Shown: positions 1-6,553 of the stretch, in pieces
Position numbering within the stretch: the stretch's first letter is position 1
Layout of the letters: each line of letters starts with the position of its first letter
Assembly (NCBI GenBank): GCA_031285945.1
Contig: JAITVF010000153.1
Location: 1 to 14,073, forward strand
Reading direction: 5' to 3'
Source of the DNA: Oscillospiraceae bacterium
GTDB taxonomy: Bacteria; Bacillota; Clostridia; Oscillospirales; Ruminococcaceae
DNA length: 14,073 nt
The notes under the pieces: model-generated
The model's input: the letters and a program-made list of their open reading frames with translations, nothing else
Told to the model about the DNA's origin: nothing
Databases searched by the model: none
Position numbers and translations under genes: made by a program

Positions 1-69
1 AAGATCCTGCAAGCTGTAGCGATATTCGGACTCCATTAGAATTTTACGCTTACTGTCGAAATAGATCAT
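1..69 (-). CDS. 5' end of an unrecognised protein, running off the left edge
   Basis: Twenty-three codons without a stop read leftward from an ATG at 69 and leave the window at position 1. The visible N-terminus begins MIYFDSKRKIL and is too short to assign to a family. Minus-strand AGAAGG (complement of 79-84) lies 9 nt before this ATG. A second in-frame ATG at 75 is only 3 nt from it, so 69 is the better start. A good sigma-A-like promoter faces this frame from 236-264, which is the main reason to believe the gene. It is transcribed away from the gdpP cluster. Function is unknown. A chance open frame cannot be excluded at this length. Confidence 0.45.
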   Translation of the reverse strand, partial: MIYFDSKRKILMESEYRYSLQDL

Positions 70-235
70 CAGCATACACCTTCTTCTGTTTATTAGCAGG
101 AAACAAAGTGGCGTATGTCATCTGCCGCCGCGATAAGCACGCCGCGCAATGCTGAGTGCGTGGAATATTTACCGCAGCCGACGCCATACAGCTCTGCCTG
201 CCGGAGGTACAGCCATAGGCTGCCCAGTGTTACAT

Positions 236-264
236 ATACTACTATATCGGCTTTGGGTTGTCAA
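236..264 (-). promoter_or_regulatory. Sigma-A-type promoter for the leftward gene
   Basis: On the minus strand a perfect -35 hexamer TTGACA (complement of 259-264) is followed by a 17-nt spacer and the -10-like hexamer TAGTAT (complement of 236-241, 4 of 6 matches to TATAAT). Transcription would start near 229 and give a leader of about 160 nt before the ATG at 69. The leader contains a small perfect hairpin (5-bp stem, 210-214 with 218-222). The promoter is inferred from consensus matching only. Confidence 0.5.
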
Positions 265-431
265 ATTATAATCCGATGCGGATGCGTAAATAAGCCAGGG
301 CTTGTTTGATAAATGTTCCAGTTCGTGCTTTTGCCTAAAATTTTGACGGATTTTTATGTGAGGAGGACGCCGCCCCCCAACACCCTTGCCGGTCGCTTTT
401 TGACATGTTTTGCTTTGGGCCCCGTGAGCCC

Positions 432-460
432 TTGTACGATAAGGAATTTGCTGGTATAAT
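432..460 (+). promoter_or_regulatory. Extended -10 promoter for the gdpP cluster
   Basis: TATAAT at 455-460 is a perfect -10 hexamer. It is preceded by TG at 452-453, giving an extended -10 (TGnTATAAT). A weak -35 candidate, TTGTAC at 432-437, lies 17 nt upstream and matches only the TTG. Extended -10 elements commonly tolerate a poor -35. Transcription would start near 467, leaving a leader of about 150 nt before gdpP. Confidence 0.5.
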
Positions 461-494
461 AATCGCAAGTATTATATTTTATGCGCAGCGGCTC

Positions 495-510
495 GCCGCC
501 TGCGGGCGGC
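495..510 (+). promoter_or_regulatory. GC-rich hairpin in the gdpP leader
   Basis: GCCGCC (495-500) pairs perfectly with GGCGGC (505-510) around a TGCG loop. No T-run follows, so it is not an intrinsic terminator. If transcription starts near 467, this hairpin lies about 30 nt into the leader, where it could affect message stability. No regulatory role is shown by the sequence. Confidence 0.3.
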
Positions 511-617
511 AGGTATAATCACGCGGCGGCTGAATGTCCGGCGGTATAGTGCGTCCCCTTAATAGGGACAAGTACGGGTTCGGCAACTCTTTGTGACCGG
601 ACGAAACGGAGCATTCC

Positions 618-2603
618 ATGCAGAGTAAGCATAACCTCAGGCTGTTTACCCCTATTGTAGCGTCTCTTATGGCACTCTCGGTCTGCCTGACGCTGAGCAC
701 CCTTTTATACGACCGGCGGCTGTTTTACATCTGCGGGACTGTTACCTGCGCCGTTTTCGCTATTGTGATCGTTATGCTGTTGAGCCTGCGCGGGCGGACA
801 AGGGCGCTGCTCAAGGATATCGCCCTGGGGGTGCAAACCTCGATGGGAGACGCCCTTTGCGAGTTGCCTACCCCGGTCATAACCGTTTACGACGGCCGCG
901 AGATCGTATGGTATAACGAGCTGTGCGCGCAGAACGTTTTCGGCGGTAAGGAAATGCGGGGCGCCGATATCTCACTTTTGCTTCCGGGGGTGGATATGAC
1001 CGCAACCTCCCCGCCCGAGGGCTACGACGTCGGCATAGGGAAGAACAGGTACACGGCCTTTGTGGTGGCTGCCGCGCTTAGCGAGAGGCCGGGGTCGGTG
1101 ATCTATCTTATAGATGACACGAGGCTTAAATTTTTTGCCGAGGAGTATCACCGCACAAAGCCCAGAATAGCGCTGATGGCGGTGGATAACTACGACGAGC
1201 TGGTGCAGGACTACAAGGACGCCGAGCGCGCCCGCCTGATGAGCGAGGTTGAGCAGGCAATAGAGAGGTACTTCTCGGTTCACCGGGGCTTTGTGGTTAA
1301 AATCTCGCGCGATAAATTTATGGCGGTGATTGAGGAGCAGGGCGCGGGCGAGATGCTTGCGGGCAAGTTTGACCTTTTGGACGCGGTGAGAAATCTTTCA
1401 GGGGATCAAAGCCGTATGTCCGCCACTCTGAGCGCCGGAGTTTCGGCCGGCTCCGAAACCCTTTACGAGGCCGAGCAGTCGGCCCGTCAGGCGCTGGATA
1501 TGTGCTTGGGGCGGGGCGGCGACCAGGCCGCCGTAAAGACGCAGAACGGCTACGAGTTCTATGGCGGCGTTTCAAAGGCTATAGAAAAGCGCACAAAGGT
1601 AAAAACCCGTATAATAGCCAGCGCCCTGGCCGAGCTCATAGCCTCCTGCCCCAATGTGGTGGTGATGGGCCACAGGTTTGCCGATCTTGACTGCATGGGC
1701 GCCGCCGTGGGACTGTTCCGCGCTGTCCGGTCTATGGGAAAGCCCTGTTCCATTGTGGTGGACAAGGAGCGAAACCTTGTCGGGCCTCTTATGGACCGGC
1801 TGCTTACGGGCGACTTTACCCACGGGGATTTTGTCTCGCCGGCTGAGGCTCCGGGGCTTTTGGGAACGGGCACCCTTCTTATCGTAATGGACTGCCACGT
1901 TCCCAGGGTCCTTGAATCGGAGGAGCTTTACCGGCTTTCGCACAATGTGGTGGTTATAGACCACCACCGCAAGCTGGTGGGGCATATAGACAACGCCGTC
2001 ATATTTTACCACGAGCCCTACGCCTCCTCTACCGCCGAGATGGTAACCGAGCTTGTGCAGTATTTCCCCAAGGGGCCTACCCTTTCCAGAATCGAAGCCG
2101 AGGCCCTGATGGCGGGAATAATGCTCGACACCAAAAATTTTGTGATGCGCACCGGCGTAAGAACCTTTGAGGCGGCCGCCTTTTTGCGCAAAATGGGCGC
2201 CGACACGGTGGAGGTAAGAAAGCTCTTTGCCTCATCTATCGAGCAATACAGGCAAAAATCCGCGCTGATAGCGGGCGCGGCCATATACGGGGACTGCGCC
2301 ATTTCCACCGCGGAGGCAGGCTATGATGGAATAAGGCTGGTGGCCCCTCAGGCTGCCGACGAGATGCTCGCCATAAGCGGGGTGGCCGCGTCCTTCGTCA
2401 TCTACCCCTGCGGGGAGGAAATTAATGTTTCGGCGCGGTCGATGGGGGCCATAAACGTACAGCTCATCATGGAAAAGCTGGGCGGAGGCGGCCACCAGAC
2501 CATGGCCGCCGCGCAGTTTAAGAATACCGGCGCCGAGGCGGTAAGGAACAGCCTCACCGCCGCCATCGACGCCTACTACGGCGATCAGAAAACAGGGGGA
2601 TAA
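618..2603 (+). CDS. gdpP: GdpP/YybT-type cyclic-di-AMP phosphodiesterase (DHH-DHHA1)
   Basis: This 661-residue membrane protein should hydrolyse the second messenger c-di-AMP to pApA. Two hydrophobic segments fill roughly residues 10-60. A PAS-like region follows, then a degenerate GGDEF domain (about 170-310) in which the signature is replaced by SRDKF at 230-234, as is usual for the family. The catalytic DHH domain shows [12 protein letters not shown] at 350-361 (metal ligands H352, D356, D358), an Asp at D425, and the DHH triad at 448-450. The DHHA1 domain ends with GGGGH at 622-626. Length is typical for GdpP (about 660). The ATG at 618 has GGAG 6 nt upstream, and an in-frame stop at 594-596 rules out an earlier start. 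rplI follows after 5 nt, the usual Firmicutes linkage. In Firmicutes c-di-AMP controls potassium and osmolyte transport and cell-wall stress. Family assignment is firm; activity is inferred from intact motifs. Confidence 0.95.
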   Translation: MQSKHNLRLFTPIVASLMALSVCLTLSTLLYDRRLFYICGTVTCAVFAIVIVMLLSLRGRTRALLKDIALGVQTSMGDALCELPTPVITVYDGREIVWYNELCAQNVFGGKEMRGADISLLLPGVDMTATSPPEGYDVGIGKNRYTAFVVAAALSERPGSVIYLIDDTRLKFFAEEYHRTKPRIALMAVDNYDELVQDYKDAERARLMSEVEQAIERYFSVHRGFVVKISRDKFMAVIEEQGAGEMLAGKFDLLDAVRNLSGDQSRMSATLSAGVSAGSETLYEAEQSARQALDMCLGRGGDQAAVKTQNGYEFYGGVSKAIEKRTKVKTRIIASALAELIASCPNVVVMGHRFADLDCMGAAVGLFRAVRSMGKPCSIVVDKERNLVGPLMDRLLTGDFTHGDFVSPAEAPGLLGTGTLLIVMDCHVPRVLESEELYRLSHNVVVIDHHRKLVGHIDNAVIFYHEPYASSTAEMVTELVQYFPKGPTLSRIEAEALMAGIMLDTKNFVMRTGVRTFEAAAFLRKMGADTVEVRKLFASSIEQYRQKSALIAGAAIYGDCAISTAEAGYDGIRLVAPQAADEMLAISGVAASFVIYPCGEEINVSARSMGAINVQLIMEKLGGGGHQTMAAAQFKNTGAEAVRNSLTAAIDAYYGDQKTGG

Positions 2604-2608
2604 TAATT

Positions 2609-3052
2609 ATGCAGGTAATTCTTAAAGAGGACGTTCAGGGCAGCGGGAAGAAGGGCGAGCTTGTCAAGGTTAGCGACGGCTACGCCAAAAACTTTCTTAT
2701 AAAAAAAGGCCTTGCCGTGGCGGCTACCCCGCAGGCTATGGCCGAGTATAAGGCGCAGGAGTCCGCAAGGGCTACCCGCCTTGAGAGGGAGCAAAAAGAG
2801 GCCGAGTCGGTAGCCGAAAAGCTTAAGGGCAAATCGATTAAGGTAGAGGCGAGGGCGGGTGAGAGCGGCAAGCTCTTCGGATCCATTACCTCAAAGGAAA
2901 TCGCCGACGAAATCGAAAGCCAGCTCGGGGTCGCCATAGACCGCCGCAAGATCTCTTTGGAAGGCGACATCAAGGCCCATGGCACCTACACCGCCGACAT
3001 AAAGCTTTACCAGAACGTTACAGCCCAGGTTTTTGTGGTGGTTGCCGGCTGA
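2609..3052 (+). CDS. rplI: 50S ribosomal protein L9
   Basis: This 147-residue protein is bL9, which binds 23S rRNA near the L1 stalk and helps keep the reading frame. The N-terminal domain shows the conserved pattern [19 protein letters not shown] and then [14 protein letters not shown] (about 23-36). A charged connecting helix spans about 45-75, and the C-terminal domain contains the typical GKLFGSIT segment. Length is normal (about 148 in most Firmicutes). AGGGGG sits 9-10 nt before the ATG, overlapping the 3' end of gdpP, and the gap to gdpP is 5 nt, so the two are almost certainly co-transcribed. Nothing is unusual. Confidence 0.97.
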   Translation: MQVILKEDVQGSGKKGELVKVSDGYAKNFLIKKGLAVAATPQAMAEYKAQESARATRLEREQKEAESVAEKLKGKSIKVEARAGESGKLFGSITSKEIADEIESQLGVAIDRRKISLEGDIKAHGTYTADIKLYQNVTAQVFVVVAG

Positions 3053-3055
3053 TTG

Positions 3056-3090
3056 GCCCTGCTTTGATTCTTTAAGGGCTTGTTATTTTT
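3056..3090 (+). terminator. Weak terminator or attenuator candidate between rplI and dnaB
   Basis: GCCCT (3056-3060) can pair with AGGGC (3075-3079) around a 14-nt loop, followed by a T-rich run at 3080-3090. The stem is only 5 bp, so at most partial termination is expected. It lies just upstream of the dnaB ribosome binding site at 3096-3102. It may simply be spacer DNA. Confidence 0.22.
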
Positions 3091-3112
3091 GTTGCGGGGA
3101 GGCCTTTTCGGT

Positions 3113-4459
3113 TTGAACTTTCAGGATCAGTCGGATTACGCCGCAGAGCCTCCCTACAGCCTGGAGGCGGAGCAGAGCGTGCTGGGCGCGGTTCTCGTAG
3201 ACCCGCTGTCCCTTTCGGTCGTGCTCGACAGCTTAAAGCCGGGCAGCTTTTACCGCGAGGAGCACGCGAGGCTTTTTGAGATTATGCTGCGCCTTTTTAC
3301 CACGGCCAGACCGGTCGATTTTGTAACCGTTCTGGAGCTTGCCTGCCGGGAGAATGTATTTGCCTCCGAGGCCGACGCCAAGGTGTATCTCGCGCGGCTG
3401 GCCCAGATCGTTCCCTCTACCCGCAATGTTGAGGCCTACGCCGCGATTGTCCGTGAAAAAAGCTACCTGCGCGCCCTTGTTTCGGCGGCTAGGGAGATGA
3501 TGGAGAACGTCCGCTCCTCCGGCGAGGACGCGCAGGCCATCATGGACGCGGCCGAGCAGCGCATCTTTGATATACGCGCCGACCGCCACGCCTCCCGCCT
3601 GATGCCGGTCGACGCTATTCTCATAGACATTTACGACAGGCTTCAGCGCCTTTCGGGGGATGACAGGGAGGATTACCTGGGGATACCCACAGGCTTTGGC
3701 GACCTCGACCGGGTTATGACCGGCCTCAACAAAAGCGACCTGATCCTCCTCGCCGCCCGCCCGGGTATGGGCAAGACCTCCTTCGCGCTCAATATAGCCA
3801 CCTCGGTGGCCCAAAAGGCGGGCAAAACCGTTTGCGTGTTTTCCCTAGAAATGAGCAGAGAGCAGCTGGTTGAGCGCATAATGTCGAGCGACGCGCTGGT
3901 GCCGGGGCCCAGGATGCGCACGGGTGAGCTTTCCTCGCAGGAGTGGGTTCGGCTTGCGGCCTCGGCGAGGGAGCTTGCCGGAATGCCGGTTCTTGTGGAC
4001 GATACCGCCGCCATAACCGTACCCGAAATGAAGGCGAGGCTTCGCCGGGTGCGGGAGGTGGGGCTTGTAATAATAGACTATTTGCAGCTTATGAGCGGCG
4101 GCTCCCGCAGCGAAAACCGGGTGCAGGCGGTGAGCGAGATAACCCGTTCGCTTAAGGTTATGGCAAAGGAGCTCAACGTTCCTATAATAGTTCTTTCTCA
4201 GCTTTCCCGCTCACCCGAGACCAGGGCCGATCACCGGCCCATGCTGAGCGACTTGCGCGAATCCGGATCTATCGAGCAGGACGCCGACTTGGTTATGTTC
4301 CTTTACAGGGAAGCCTACTATAACCGCGATACCGGCGAACAAAACGTGGCCGAGTGTATCGTGGCCAAAAACCGTCACGGCGAAACCGGCGTAATCAAGC
4401 TGGGCTGGGACGGCGAACACACCCGATTTACATCACTGGAGACCTCGCGCGATGCTTGA
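3113..4459 (+). CDS. dnaB: Replicative DNA helicase DnaB
   Basis: DnaB is the hexameric ring helicase that unwinds DNA at the replication fork. The protein has the N-terminal scaffold domain (PYSLEAEQSVLGAVL near the start) and a RecA-like C-terminal motor. Walker A is PGMGKTS with K221; Walker B is IIDYLQL with D322. The downstream LSQLSR, DLRESGSIEQDADLV and FLYRE segments are typical. I place the start at TTG 3113, which has GGGGAGG at 3096-3102, 10 nt upstream, and gives 448 residues, the normal family length. The frame stays open to a TTG at 3080, but that would put the ribosome binding site inside the gene. No intein is inserted at the Walker motifs, a known site in other DnaB proteins. 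The 3' end overlaps tilS by 8 nt. Confidence 0.96.
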   Translation: MNFQDQSDYAAEPPYSLEAEQSVLGAVLVDPLSLSVVLDSLKPGSFYREEHARLFEIMLRLFTTARPVDFVTVLELACRENVFASEADAKVYLARLAQIVPSTRNVEAYAAIVREKSYLRALVSAAREMMENVRSSGEDAQAIMDAAEQRIFDIRADRHASRLMPVDAILIDIYDRLQRLSGDDREDYLGIPTGFGDLDRVMTGLNKSDLILLAARPGMGKTSFALNIATSVAQKAGKTVCVFSLEMSREQLVERIMSSDALVPGPRMRTGELSSQEWVRLAASARELAGMPVLVDDTAAITVPEMKARLRRVREVGLVIIDYLQLMSGGSRSENRVQAVSEITRSLKVMAKELNVPIIVLSQLSRSPETRADHRPMLSDLRESGSIEQDADLVMFLYREAYYNRDTGEQNVAECIVAKNRHGETGVIKLGWDGEHTRFTSLETSRDA

Positions 4460-5831
4460 TAAAGTGAGGGCCGTAACCGAAAAATACATTATCCCGGCGC
4501 AGACAAACCGGCTGCTCATAGCCCTTTCGGGCGGGGCCGACTCGGTTTGCCTGCTTCACGTTTTTTTGCGTCTTCAAGGGGAGTATGGTCTTGGGGTAGA
4601 GGCCCTTCACCTCAACCACTGCCTGCGAGCAGACGAAAGCGACCGGGACGAGGGCTTTGTCCGCGCCCTTTGCGGGGCTGTGGGTATCCCCCTGACCGTG
4701 GAAAGGGCGCAGGTGGCGGCTTTGGCCGAAGAAGCGGGCGAAAGCCTCGAGGAGTGCGCCAGGCGCATTCGCTACGGCTTTTTTGAAAGGGAGGCGAAAA
4801 GCCGCGGGGCCCTTGTGGCGACCGGCCACAACCAGGATGACAACGCCGAGACGGTAATCCTCAACTTAATCCGCGGGACAGGGCTGCGGGGGCTATGCGG
4901 AATCCCCCGGTCGCGGGGGATTTTTGTAAGGCCGCTGTTATCCCTCTCCCGGCCGGAGATCGAAGCCTACTGCCATGAAAACGGCCTTAAGTACGTTACC
5001 GATTCCTCCAACGCTTCCCACGATTTTACCCGCAACCGTATCCGCCACCGCATAATGCCGCTGCTCAGGGCCGAAAACCCGCGATTTCTGGAACGAACCG
5101 CCGGGATGGCGGAGCGGCTCAGGGACGACGCCGATTTTCTGGATGGCCTCGCGGAGGAAGCGCTCCAAAGTATCGGCAGAGATAAGGGCTTTGACCGAGA
5201 AGCCTTTCTCGCCCTTCCCCCCGCCATTTCCTTAAGGGTTCTGATGCGAATCCTTAAGGGCGCGGGGCTTTCTGCCGGGCGGGATACGGTCCTCTCTCTG
5301 GCCGGGATGATAAGAGCCGGAGAGGGAGCGCGCAGCCTTGGGGGCGATATAAGCCTTAAAAGCGGCAAAAAAAGCTTCCGGCTTATTAAAAAAGAGAAGC
5401 CGCAGCCCTTTTTCAGCGTGGATATAACCGTGGACGAGCTGCTGGCGGGCGGGTGCAGGGAGCTTTATTCGGGGAAAATAGTCAGTTTTTCAACCAGGAA
5501 ACATAAAGTTAGCAAAAATATGCCTGAAATTCTAAAAAAAGGATTCACCTGCGCCATTGATTGTGATAGAATAAGTAAGATTGTAACCTTCCGGGGGAGA
5601 CTGCCGGCCGACAGGCTTCGCCTTAACGGGAGAGGGTGCTCCAAAACGCTTAAGAATATCTTTCAGGAGGCGGGTATTTCGCCCGCCGGGCGAACAAGGC
5701 TTGCGGTGGTGGCCGACGAGCTGGGAATTATTGCGGTTGAAGGGATCGGCGTCTGCGAAAGGGCGGCAATATCGCCCGAAACGGGACGGGCATTAATACT
5801 TTATTTTCCGGAGGGAAGAAATGCACAGTGA
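4452..5831 (+). CDS. tilS: tRNA(Ile)-lysidine synthase TilS
   Basis: TilS converts the wobble cytidine (C34) of the minor tRNA-Ile(CAU) to lysidine with lysine and ATP, so that the tRNA reads AUA as isoleucine. The 459-residue protein has the N-type ATP-pyrophosphatase PP-loop SGGADS at 26-31, HLNHCLR near 53-59, HNQDD at 126-130, and the conserved DSSN...TRNRIRH segment around 178-198. The C-terminal TilS domain is recognisable from DRLRLNGRGCSKTLKNIF to the end. The ATG at 4452 lies inside the last codons of dnaB, an 8-nt overlap that implies translational coupling. The stretch encoding about residues 339-378 is markedly AT-rich compared with the rest of the gene. tilS beside hpt and ftsH is a classical Firmicutes order. 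Confidence 0.95.
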   Translation: MLDKVRAVTEKYIIPAQTNRLLIALSGGADSVCLLHVFLRLQGEYGLGVEALHLNHCLRADESDRDEGFVRALCGAVGIPLTVERAQVAALAEEAGESLEECARRIRYGFFEREAKSRGALVATGHNQDDNAETVILNLIRGTGLRGLCGIPRSRGIFVRPLLSLSRPEIEAYCHENGLKYVTDSSNASHDFTRNRIRHRIMPLLRAENPRFLERTAGMAERLRDDADFLDGLAEEALQSIGRDKGFDREAFLALPPAISLRVLMRILKGAGLSAGRDTVLSLAGMIRAGEGARSLGGDISLKSGKKSFRLIKKEKPQPFFSVDITVDELLAGGCRELYSGKIVSFSTRKHKVSKNMPEILKKGFTCAIDCDRISKIVTFRGRLPADRLRLNGRGCSKTLKNIFQEAGISPAGRTRLAVVADELGIIAVEGIGVCERAAISPETGRALILYFPEGRNAQ

Positions 5832-6354
5832 TATTCTTAAGATTCTGATTGACGAGAGCTCCATCGCGACCAGAATAAAAGAGCTGGGCGAGGCCATAAG
5901 CCGGGACTACGCCGGCAAAAATCTGCTGATGGTAAGTGTGCTTAAGGGCTCGGTGGTCTTTATGGCCGACCTTATGCGCGCGATAGATATTCCGCTAAGG
6001 ATCGATTTTATGTCGGTTTCCAGCTACGGGGCGGGGGTAAAAACCACCGGCGTGGTTAAAATACTCAAGGATCTTGATCAGCCTCTCGACGGTATGGACC
6101 TGCTTATTGTAGAGGATATACTCGACAGCGGCATGACTCTGAGCTACCTGAGCGGCATTCTTAAAAGCCGCAACCCGGCCTCGCTGCGGCTGGTTACCCT
6201 TCTTGACAAGCCCGAGAGGCGAAAGGTGGACGTTAAGCCGGACTATACCGGTTTTGTAGTTCCCGACGAGTTTGTGGTGGGCTATGGGCTTGATTACAAC
6301 GAGCGCTACCGCAACCTGCCATATGTGGCGGTGCTGAGCCCCTCGGCCTGCTGA
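5821..6354 (+). CDS. hpt: Hypoxanthine phosphoribosyltransferase
   Basis: This 177-residue cytosolic enzyme transfers phosphoribose from PRPP to hypoxanthine (and usually guanine) in purine salvage, making IMP or GMP. The PRPP-binding loop is VEDILDSGMTLS at 97-108, with the acidic pair E98-D99. LKGS at 41-44 is the conserved cis-peptide loop, SYG at 68-70 begins the flexible active-site loop, and GYGLDYNERYRNLPYVAVL at 154-172 is the usual C-terminal purine-site signature. Length fits the family (about 180). GGAGG at 5810-5814 is 6 nt before the ATG. The gene overlaps the end of tilS by 11 nt, so translation is probably coupled. It is followed by the inverted-repeat element rather than directly by ftsH. 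Confidence 0.96.
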   Translation: MHSDILKILIDESSIATRIKELGEAISRDYAGKNLLMVSVLKGSVVFMADLMRAIDIPLRIDFMSVSSYGAGVKTTGVVKILKDLDQPLDGMDLLIVEDILDSGMTLSYLSGILKSRNPASLRLVTLLDKPERRKVDVKPDYTGFVVPDEFVVGYGLDYNERYRNLPYVAVLSPSAC

Positions 6355-6364
6355 CGGTTTTATA

Positions 6365-6523
6365 TATAGTCGATTAAATCCAAAACTTTGTCATCTACCG
6401 GGCCTTTTTTCCGCCGGACCGCGTTCTCCTCCTAGGTGGGCGCCAGCCCACCGTTGTCGTCGGCCTTGCCGGGCGAAAAAAATCCTCCGGGAGCCGAGCC
6501 ACTTTTGAAGTTAATCGACTATA
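6365..6523. mobile_element. MITE-like inverted-repeat element between hpt and ftsH
   Basis: A perfect 13-bp inverted repeat, TATAGTCGATTAA at 6365-6377 and its complement at 6511-6523, bounds 159 bp with no coding capacity. Inside, the two halves remain imperfectly complementary almost throughout: 6399-6416 resembles the complement of 6471-6491, and the centre is a perfect 7-bp stem (GGTGGGC 6435-6441 with GCCCACC 6446-6452) closed by GCCA. The whole forms one long hairpin. If the outermost TA at each end is read as a duplicated target, the repeats are TAGTCGATTAA with TA flanks, as in IS630/Tc1-mariner-derived MITEs. This is inferred from one copy. A purely regulatory or RNA-processing hairpin in the hpt-ftsH transcript is the alternative. 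Confidence 0.5.
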
Positions 6524-6553
6524 ACAGGCGATATTTTTAGGGAGTGAATCCAT

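Larger units (their letters stand above)
70..617. other. Gene-free divergent intergenic region (548 bp)
   Basis: I find no convincing gene between the leftward frame at 1-69 and gdpP. Two short open frames here (115-309 plus, 169-468 minus) lack a ribosome binding site and a recognisable product. The region holds two outward-facing promoter candidates (236-264 minus, 432-460 plus), a perfect TTGACA at 400-405 with no matching -10, a GC-rich hairpin at 495-510, and three copies of a GGTATAAT-like word at 453-460, 512-519 and 543-550. It is visibly more AT-rich and less regular than the flanking coding DNA, mainly over 225-475. I see no tRNA, CRISPR or known riboswitch in it. Confidence 0.6.

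Noticed and set aside
115..309. 64-codon open frame on the plus strand in the gene-free region
   Set aside because: No good ribosome binding site, no family resemblance, and it overlaps the promoter and leader of the leftward gene.
400..405. Perfect -35 hexamer TTGACA on the plus strand
   Set aside because: No -10-like hexamer occurs at 15-19 nt downstream, where the sequence is GC-rich, so it is not called a promoter by itself.
169..468. 99-codon open frame on the minus strand in the gene-free region
   Set aside because: It would begin at TTG 468 with no ribosome binding site upstream and crosses the leftward promoter. The product looks random.
3080..3112. Upstream extension of dnaB to TTG 3080
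   Set aside because: It would place the ribosome binding site at 3096-3102 inside the gene and add eleven residues not typical of DnaB. TTG 3113 gives the normal length.
3233..3814. 193-codon open frame on the minus strand
   Set aside because: It is antisense to dnaB, has no recognisable product, and its composition is a shadow of the real gene. The same reasoning covers the frames opposite the ATPase genes at 10713-11414, 11448-12062 and 12577-13383.
3113..4459. Intein in DnaB
   Set aside because: The helicase is of normal length and both Walker motifs are contiguous, so no insertion is present.
6497..6537. Promoter for ftsH formed by the right end of the inverted-repeat element (TATAAC at 6520-6525)
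   Set aside because: TATAAC is close to consensus, but no -35 is present at 16-18 nt upstream. TTGAAG at 6505-6510 pairs only with a poor -10 at a 19-nt spacing. Too weak to list as a feature.
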